Assembly (NCBI RefSeq): GCF_014647895.1
Contig: NZ_BMQB01000005.1
Coordinates: 186,001 to 250,000 of the forward strand
DNA: 64,000 bases
Direction: 5' to 3'
Source of the DNA: Pilimelia anulata
Lineage (GTDB): Bacteria; Actinomycetota; Actinomycetes; Mycobacteriales; Micromonosporaceae
In this document: positions 38,537-45,300 of the stretch, one piece after another
Numbering within the stretch: position 1 is the stretch's first letter
Layout of the letters: every line of letters begins with the position of its first letter
Made by a program: the position numbers and the translations under genes
The notes under the pieces: generated by a model
The model's input: only the letters and a program-made list of their open reading frames with translations
Told to the model about the DNA's origin: nothing
Databases searched by the model: none

Positions 38537-38624
38537 GGCGGGCCGATGTGGACGGCGGGCGGGCCGGCGCCGCGCGGGCGGGCCGGGCCGGGCCGCGGGG
38601 CCGCGGCGGGGGCGGCGCAGGGGC

Positions 38625-38652
38625 TAGGTTGTCGGCGGGGAGGGATGCGATG
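38625..38652 (+). promoter_or_regulatory. Putative -10 box and ribosome-binding site of eccB
   Basis: TAGGTT at 38625-38630 could be a -10 box giving a short leader. GGGAGGGA then precedes the ATG at 38650. Unlike its divergent neighbour eccE, this gene appears to be translated from a leadered message. Confidence 0.45.
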
Positions 38653-39999
38653 GCGACGCGGCAGGAGCAGCTCGACGCGTACCGGTTCGCCGTCGGGCGG
38701 GTCGTCGCCGCGCTGCTGCTGCGCGAGCCCGACCCGGCCCGCTCGCCGCTGCGCCGGGCCGCCGGCGCCGTCCTCGCCGGCCTGCTCGTCGCCGCGCTCG
38801 GCGTGGCCGTCGCCGCGGTCGCCGGCGTCGTCGCCGGGGGCGGGCAGCGGGACTGGCGGGCGCCGAACGCCGTCCTGCTGGTGAAGGAGACCGGCGCGCG
38901 GTACGTGCACCGCGACGGCCGGCTGTACCCGGTCGCCAACCTCGGCTCGGCGCTGCTGCTCGGCGACGGCGCCGCGCCGCGCCGGGTCGCCGCGGCGACC
39001 CTGACCGGCGTGCCGCGCGGCCTGCCGGTCGGCATTCCCGGCGCGCCCGACGCGCTGCCCGCCCGGCGGGCACTGCTCACCGGCCCGTGGGCGGTGTGCG
39101 CGCTGCCCGGCGACCGCCCGCGGGCCCTGCTGTACGCCGGCCGCCCGCCCGCCGGCGGCACCCCCGCGGGCGACGGCGGGGTGCTGGTCAGCGCGGGCGG
39201 CGCCGAGTACCTGGTCTGGCAGCAGCGCCGGCACCGGCTGCTCCGGCCGGACACCGTCCGGGCCGCGCTCGGCTGGACCGGCGCCCCGGCGGCGGCGGTG
39301 CCGGCGGCGTTCGTCAACGCGCTCGGCGCCGGCCCGGACCTCGACGGCCGGCCGCTGCCGGGCACCGGGCGCCCGGTCCGCGCGCTGCGGGGCGCCCGGG
39401 TCGGCGACGTGTACCTGGTGCCGGGGCGGGCCGGCGGCGTCGACCAGTACGCCGTCGCCGTGCCCGGCGGCCTCGCGCCGCTGACGCCGGTGCAGGCCAG
39501 CCTGCTGCTGGCCGCCGCCGACCGCGGCGACGGGGCGCCCCGGCCGCTCACCCCGGCCGCGTACGCCGCCGCCCCGCGCCGCCCGCCGCTGAGCCCGCCC
39601 GGTACGGGGCCGGCCAGCGCGCCGCGGCTTGCCGCCGCGGGGACGCTGTGCGCGCTCGTGCCGGACGAGCGGGGGGCGGCGGAGGTACGGCTGGCGGTAC
39701 CCGGTGTCGATCCCGCAGCGGGCGTCTCGGCCGGGCCGGGCGGGGTGTCCCGGGTCGTGCTGCCGCCGGGCGGCGGGGTGCTGGCGCGGTCGGCGCCGGC
39801 GCCCGGGGTGGACGGCGCGCTGCTGCTGGTGACGGACCTCGGCCGGCGGTACGCCGTGGTGGACGACCGGGCGCAGCGGGCCCTGGGGTACGGCGGGGTG
39901 GCCCCGGTGCGGCTGCCGGCGGCGCTGGTCGCGCTGCTGCCGGCGGGTCCGGCGCTGGACCCGGCCGCGGCGGCCCGGACCCTGGCGCCGGGTAGTTGA
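38650..39999 (+). CDS. eccB: Type VII secretion protein EccB
   Basis: A 449-residue EccB subunit of the ESX core complex. The N-terminus MATRQEQLDAYRF, a signature of EccB, precedes a single transmembrane helix at about residues 39-63. The long extracytoplasmic domain has the repeated structure of EccB and two Cys (near 151 in WAVCALPGD and near 333 in TLCALVPDE) that could form the known disulfide. The end GYGGVAPVRLPAALVALLPAGPALDPAAA is also typical. A hairpin overlaps the stop codon. It is followed by two WXG100 genes and a mycosin. Confidence 0.92.
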   Translation: MATRQEQLDAYRFAVGRVVAALLLREPDPARSPLRRAAGAVLAGLLVAALGVAVAAVAGVVAGGGQRDWRAPNAVLLVKETGARYVHRDGRLYPVANLGSALLLGDGAAPRRVAAATLTGVPRGLPVGIPGAPDALPARRALLTGPWAVCALPGDRPRALLYAGRPPAGGTPAGDGGVLVSAGGAEYLVWQQRRHRLLRPDTVRAALGWTGAPAAAVPAAFVNALGAGPDLDGRPLPGTGRPVRALRGARVGDVYLVPGRAGGVDQYAVAVPGGLAPLTPVQASLLLAAADRGDGAPRPLTPAAYAAAPRRPPLSPPGTGPASAPRLAAAGTLCALVPDERGAAEVRLAVPGVDPAAGVSAGPGGVSRVVLPPGGGVLARSAPAPGVDGALLLVTDLGRRYAVVDDRAQRALGYGGVAPVRLPAALVALLPAGPALDPAAAARTLAPGS

Positions 40000-40020
40000 C
40001 CGCGCCGCGTGCGCGCGGTC
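39998..40020 (+). terminator. Hairpin overlapping the eccB stop codon
   Basis: GACCGCGC (39998-40005) pairs with GCGCGGTC (40013-40020) around a 7-nt loop. The first two stem bases belong to the TGA stop. Confidence 0.5.
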
Positions 40021-40163
40021 GGTCGGTGGGTTGCACCGCACTGCGCCTCGTGCGTGGTCGGGGTGGCGTGGGTGCGGTAGCGCGGTTGGCGGCGGGTCGC
40101 AAGAGGAGTGACGGGAAGGCGACAGTCCGGGGTGACGGGGCCGCGGCGGCGGGGGCGGCGGGC

Positions 40164-40169
40164 TAGCGT
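40164..40169 (+). promoter_or_regulatory. Putative -10 box (TAGCGT) of the WXG100 genes
   Basis: TAGCGT lies about 60 bp upstream of the first WXG100 start, leaving room for a leader with a ribosome-binding site. No convincing -35 was identified. Confidence 0.35.
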
Positions 40170-40226
40170 CGGGGTCTCCCGGCGGGCGGTGTGGGCGCCC
40201 GCCGTTGGCTGAGCGAGGTGACCACC

Positions 40227-40544
40227 GTGCCCGACACCCGTGCCGAGGCCGCCGTCCTCGCGGCGACCGCCGACCGGTTCGAGTCCGTCAACGAGGCGTT
40301 GCAGACCATGCTGCGCCGGCTCATGTCCGAGCTGGAGACCCTGGAGACCGCCTGGCGCGGGGCCGGCGGGCGCTCGTTCCAGCAGGTCCAGCAGGCGTGG
40401 GCGGCCGACCAGGCCGCGCTGGGCCGGGCCCTGACCGAGACCGCGGAGGGGATCCGGTCGGCCGGGGCCCGCTACGTGGCGGCCGACGACGCGGTGGCGG
40501 AGCGGGTGGCCGGCAGCCACCGCGGCATCCGGCTGCCGCTGTAG
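40227..40544 (+). CDS. WXG100 family type VII secretion protein (first)
   Basis: A 105-residue helical-hairpin protein. The turn motif W-R-G is in TAWRGAGG near residue 44, and the C-terminal secretion signal YxxxD is present in ARYVAADDAV. GTG at 40227 is preceded by GAGGTGA 6 nt upstream; GTG at 40218 is an alternative. It likely pairs with the next gene as an EsxA/EsxB-like heterodimer exported by the ESX system. The C-terminal tail (AGSHRGIRLPL) is basic. Confidence 0.86.
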   Translation: MPDTRAEAAVLAATADRFESVNEALQTMLRRLMSELETLETAWRGAGGRSFQQVQQAWAADQAALGRALTETAEGIRSAGARYVAADDAVAERVAGSHRGIRLPL

Positions 40545-40552
40545 GGGGCGGG

Positions 40553-40843
40553 GTGTCCGGGGTGCTGGAGGTCCGGTTCGGGGCGTTGCAGGAGGCGTCG
40601 GCGCACATCCAGGCGGCGCTGAACACGCTCGATTCGCTGCTCGGCCAGTTGGAGGGCGACGCGGCGCCGCTGGTGGCGACGTGGTCGGGCGCGGCCCGGG
40701 CGGCGTACGACGAGCGGCAGCGGGCCTGGCGCACGGCGAGCGAGGACCTGGCCGCGACGCTGCGCGACATCCGGCTGGCGGTGGACGAGTCGGCGGCCGA
40801 CTACCTGGCGACGGAGCAGCGCAACCGCGCCCTCTTCGAGTGA
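40553..40843 (+). CDS. WXG100 family type VII secretion protein (second)
   Basis: A 96-residue partner with W-S-G in the turn (VATWSGAARAAYDERQ, about residues 42-57) and YLATE matching the YxxxE secretion signal near the C-terminus. GTG at 40553 follows GGGGGCGGG, only 8 nt after the first WXG100 stop; GTG at 40562 is an alternative. Together the pair forms the minimal ESX substrate module. Confidence 0.86.
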   Translation: MSGVLEVRFGALQEASAHIQAALNTLDSLLGQLEGDAAPLVATWSGAARAAYDERQRAWRTASEDLAATLRDIRLAVDESAADYLATEQRNRALFE

Positions 40844-40857
40844 CCCCTTCCGGTCGC

Positions 40858-40938
40858 CGGCCCTGCCCGGGTCGCTGACCCACCCGGACCTCTGGCCCTA
40901 CTCGGGTCGCTGACCACCCGGACCTCCGGCCCTACCCG
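40858..40938 (+). repeat. Two-copy degenerate tandem repeat after the WXG100 genes
   Basis: Two copies of about 40 bp, each built from the blocks CGGGTCGCTGACC, ACCCGGACCTC and GGCCCTAC, lie end to end. The similarity is clear but imperfect. The stretch to 40977 contains no gene and may hold convergent termination for the WXG100 and mycP genes. Confidence 0.5.
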
Positions 40939-40977
40939 GGGTCAGCGGCCGTTCTCGGGGTCACTGCCCCGCTCGGT

Positions 40978-42171
40978 TCATTGGCCCTGTTCGGGTTCAT
41001 GGCCCGGCTCGGGTCGGTGGCCGTACCCGGGGCGGCGGCGGGGAGGGCGGCGGCGGTCGCGGGAGTGGCTGCGGACGAGGGCCGCCAGCACGGCCAGCAC
41101 CAGGACCACGCCGCCGGCCGCGCCGAGGCGGAGGGCCAGGTCGGCCCGGCCGCCGCGGTACCGGCCCCGGGCCGCCTCGGCCGGATCGACCCGGTGCGGC
41201 GGCAGCGTCGCCGGCCCGCCGGGCGCGGCGGGACCGGGGTCGGCCTCGGTGACGGCGCGGTACGGGTTCAGCGCGCCGCGCCCGTACGCCGCCGGGTCGC
41301 CCGGCGCCGGGTCGGCCGTCGCGAGGAGCCGGTCGACCACCGCGTCCGCGGTCAGCCGCGGCCACCGCTGCCGGACCAGCGCCGCGGTCGCCGCCGCGTA
41401 CGGCGCGGCGAAGCTCGGCCCGGTCAGCCGCGCGTACCCGCCCGGCCAGGTCGACAGCACGTCCCGGCCGGGCGCCACGAGGTCGACGCCCGGGCCGGTG
41501 CCGTCCCGCTCGCCGGTCGGGCCGGTCGCGCCGACCCCGAGCACGCCCGGGTACGCCGCCGGGTAGTTCCCGCCCGGCCCGCCGGCGGCGGCGACCACGA
41601 CCACGTCCGCCCGCCGGGCCGCGGCGATCGCCGACCGTACGGCCGGCTCGTCGACCGGCAGGGCCAGGGACAGGTTCAGCACGTCCGCGCCCCGGCGGAC
41701 CGCCCACCGGATCGCCGCGGCCACCCGCGCCGGCGCCGCGGCCCGCCCGGTCGGCCGCCCGTCGACGGTCCGGCGCTCGCTGACCCGTACGGGAAGGATC
41801 CGGGCGCCGGGCGCCAGCCCGCGCAGCGCCGACCGGCGGCCCGGCGCGGCCGCGATCAGCCCGGCCACGCCGGTGCCGTGCCCGGCGCAGTCGCCGGCCC
41901 CCGCGCCGCCGCCGAGAAAGTCGCCGCCGGTGAGCAGCGCGTCACGCAACTGCGGGTGCCGGCGGTCCACCCCGGAGTCGAGGACGGCGACGACCACGCC
42001 GGTGCCGTCCGCGAACGGCGCGACCCGCTCCGGCGCCAGCGCCCGCTGCGCCCACGACGGCGCATTCGCGCCGGTCAGCGGCGCGGGGTCGGGGCGGCAG
42101 GCCGCGGCGGCCGGCGCGGGCGGCGGGACGAGCACGCAGAGGACAGCCGCGAACCCGGCCGCAGCCCGCAT
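40978..42171 (-). CDS. mycP: Mycosin, type VII secretion subtilisin-like protease MycP
   Basis: A 397-residue membrane-anchored S8 serine protease of ESX systems. The signal peptide spans residues 1-23. Catalytic Asp65 is in VLDSGVD, His98 in GHGTGVAG, and Ser253 in TGPSFAAP, where the common GTSFAAP has a Pro in place of Thr. Cys25 and Cys95 could form the N-terminal disulfide known in mycosins. A C-terminal transmembrane helix (about 347-368) and a basic Arg/Pro tail follow. The ATG at 42171 has GGGGAGG 7 nt upstream. It is divergent from the large SseB gene. Confidence 0.9.
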   Translation of the reverse strand: MRAAAGFAAVLCVLVPPPAPAAAACRPDPAPLTGANAPSWAQRALAPERVAPFADGTGVVVAVLDSGVDRRHPQLRDALLTGGDFLGGGAGAGDCAGHGTGVAGLIAAAPGRRSALRGLAPGARILPVRVSERRTVDGRPTGRAAAPARVAAAIRWAVRRGADVLNLSLALPVDEPAVRSAIAAARRADVVVVAAAGGPGGNYPAAYPGVLGVGATGPTGERDGTGPGVDLVAPGRDVLSTWPGGYARLTGPSFAAPYAAATAALVRQRWPRLTADAVVDRLLATADPAPGDPAAYGRGALNPYRAVTEADPGPAAPGGPATLPPHRVDPAEAARGRYRGGRADLALRLGAAGGVVLVLAVLAALVRSHSRDRRRPPRRRPGYGHRPEPGHEPEQGQ

Positions 42172-42360
42172 CGTCTACCTCCCCGCGGCGTTGTGCTAGC
42201 AGTACCGCCGTCGCTGCGGACCGGCGAATTCGCGCCCCGGCGGCGATGCGCGCCCGGCCGGGTTCCGTCAGGATTGCATGTGGACGAATCGGATGGGGAC
42301 CCCGATCGCCTTGTAAGTTGTACGCGTCGCACGTTCCTTGTGGGTGGAAGGAGGGTGGCC

Positions 42361-45300
42361 GTGACGGTGTGGGAGCCGGCCACCGAGCCGGAGATCGCCA
42401 TGCGCGATGCGCTGCGGGCCACCGACCAGGAGCGATATTTTCGCGTCCTCGCCGACGCCGAACTCCTGCTGCCGGTGTCCGACGCGGACGTCAACGGCGA
42501 CGGCTCGACCGTCGGCTGGGGTACGTGGACCACCGGCGGCCGGACCCACATCCTGGCCTTCACCTCGGACCGCGCCCTGCGCGAATGCCTCGGCGACCAC
42601 ACGGTCGCGGTGCGCCGCCTCGCGTACCGGGAGCTGGCCCGCGACTGGCCCGACGTCGAATGGTGGCTGGCCGTCAACCCCGGCCTGCCGATCGAGGGGT
42701 ACCTGCCGGCGTGGTTCGTGGCCCAGGTCGCCCGCGGCGACGTCCGGCTGCCGGGCGACGCCGAGCAGGCCGCCGGCCAGGCGGCCCGGCCGGCGCGCGC
42801 GAGCGCCCGGGTGCCGGGCTCGCCGCCGCGCCGGGCGGTCGACGCCGCGCGGCAGCCGACCCCGCTGCCCGGCGAGCCGACGCCGCCGGCCCTCCCGGCC
42901 GGGGACCACCGCACGGACGGGCCGGCGAACCGGCCGGCGGCGAGCGGCTCCGGTACGGCTCGCGGCGCCGGGGCCGATGCGTCGTCGGGCGGGTCCGGCG
43001 GGGCGGTGCGCGGGTCCGGGGCGTCCGGGCGCGCGGGCGGGCGGAACGTGGGGGACCTGCTGGCGGGGGCGCGGGGGATGCGCTCGCGCGGCACGGCGGG
43101 TGTCGGCGGCCCGGAGTCGGGTGGTTCGGGGGCGGCGGGCGGCGCGGCTGCGCCGGGCGGCGGGGCAGGCGCTGTTGCGTCCGGCGGCGCCGGGCCGGGT
43201 GGATCCGCTACCGGCGGGCGCGCGTCGGATGCCGACCCCGCCGCGGGTGCCCATGACCAGGGACGGGCCGGCGGGTCGGCGGCGCGGCGGCCGCTTCCGT
43301 CGCGTACCCCGAGCCCGCGGCCGCACTCCGGCTTCGGGGGCGCCGCCGCTGAGTACGGGTCGGCGAGTGATCCGTCCGGGCTGGACCGCCCGGGCGACGG
43401 CGGCGCGGGTACCGGCGGTCGGGGCGGTACGTACGCGACGGGCGGTGGCTCGCCGAGCTACTCCCACGACGCGCGGGCGGGCGGCGGGTACGACGCCGGG
43501 GTGAACCCGGCCGGCCCGGACCGGGGTCGGCCGGCCGGCGCGGGGGAGCACGGCGGGACCGCGGCGGCCCGGCCCGGGGCCGTCGACGCGGACGGCCGGT
43601 CCTTCTCGGACGGCCGGTCTTTCCCGGACAGCCGATCGTTCCCCGATGGCCGATCGTTCCCGGATGGCCGGCCGGCCGGCGGTCGTGCTGCGGGCGGCGG
43701 TACCGCGGGTGGGGGCGGTGCCGCGGGTGGTGGCGGTATCGGCGATCAGGCCGCGGGCGCTGGTGGTGCCGGCGGCGTTGGCGCAGGTGAAGGGGCTGCG
43801 GGCGGCGCCGGCGGGCGCGGGTCGGCGGCGGGTGCCGCGGCCTACCGCGGCTCCGGTGCGGACACTTCCGCGCACGGTCCCTTCCCGCGGCGAGGGGGCT
43901 CGGGTGGCGCCGCGCCCGTCGGTACCGGGGAGGGTTCTGCCACCGCCGGTGCGGGCGACGCCGGTCCGGGCGGGGCGCGCTCCCGCGATGCGGGTGGCGC
44001 GACGGGCAGCGGCGGTACCTCGGGCAGCGGCGCGTCCGGGCGGGCGGCGGCGGGTGGCGGATTCCCCGGCAGCGCCCCCGCCGGGCGCTCCGGCGGCGCG
44101 GCTCCGGGCGGCCGGAGCGCGGGCCAGAATTGGCCGGACCCGGGGCAGAGCCGGGCGGATGCGGGGCAGAGCAGGCAGGACGCGGGGCAGAGCCGGGCGG
44201 ACGCCGGGCAGAATCGGCCGGACACAGCGGGGCAGAGTCGGTCGGATGCGGCGGCGGGGCGGCCCGCCTCGGGTACGCCGCTGTCGCGGCGCCAGGCGCT
44301 GCTGGGTGGCGAGAAGGCGCGGCTGGTCCGGCCGGTGTCGACGAGCGGGACCGGCGGCCCCGGGCTCGCCGGCCGCGGCGACCAGCCGGGCTGGCTGGCC
44401 AGGCAGCAGCGCCTGGCCGGCGCCGGCGGTCCGGCCGACCCCGCCCGCGGCGGCGCCGACCGCCGTGCCCGCCGCCCGGCCGACCCCGACGGCACCGGAC
44501 AAGCAGCGGACCGGCCCTCGCCGGAAGATCCCCTGTCCCCCGGCACCGCACCGGGAACCGCACCCCGGTCCGAGGGGGCCCCGTCCGGCGGGTTCCTGAC
44601 CGGGGGTGCGGAGCAGCGCGGATCCGGCCGCTCCGGGAGCGCGAACCTGCCGCGGCGCGGCGCGGCGGAGCCACCGAGCGGATACGCCGCGGGCGGTGCG
44701 GCGACCAGCAGTGCGGCGACCAGCAGTGCAGCGATCAGCGGTGCAACGGCCAGTGGTGCGGCAGCCAGTGGTGCGGCGGCCGGCGGCGTCGCGGCCAGCG
44801 GTACGCCGGCCGCTCCCGGGCCGGGTGGTTCGGCGTCCGGCGGCTCCGCGCGCGCCGGATACCCGGCCACCGGGGACGCTCCCGCGGCCGAGGACAGCGC
44901 CCGGCCGGGCCACCGGCCGCCCGCGCGACCCGGGTACCTGTCGCCCTCGACCCCGCCGGCCCGACCGGACGCCGGGGGCCGCCGGCCCGACCCCGACGCC
45001 CCGACCGGCCGAGCCGCCGGCCCGGAGGCCGGACCCGGTCGAGCGCCGGCCCGGACGGCGTCCGAGCACCGGGGCGAGCCGCATCCGTTGGCCGGCTACG
45101 CGGCGGGCGACGTGCCGCGCGGGCGCCCCGCCCCGGACTCCCCTGGCGTCGGGGCGTCGGACCGCGCGACCCCGCCACCTCCCGCCGCGGACCCGGACGC
45201 CCCGCCCGGCAACCTGGTCGAGCGCTCGCTGGCCGCCGCGCTGGCCACGGGCGAGACCGACCGGTACGTCTCCACCCTGCTGCTCGCGACCGTCTGGCTG

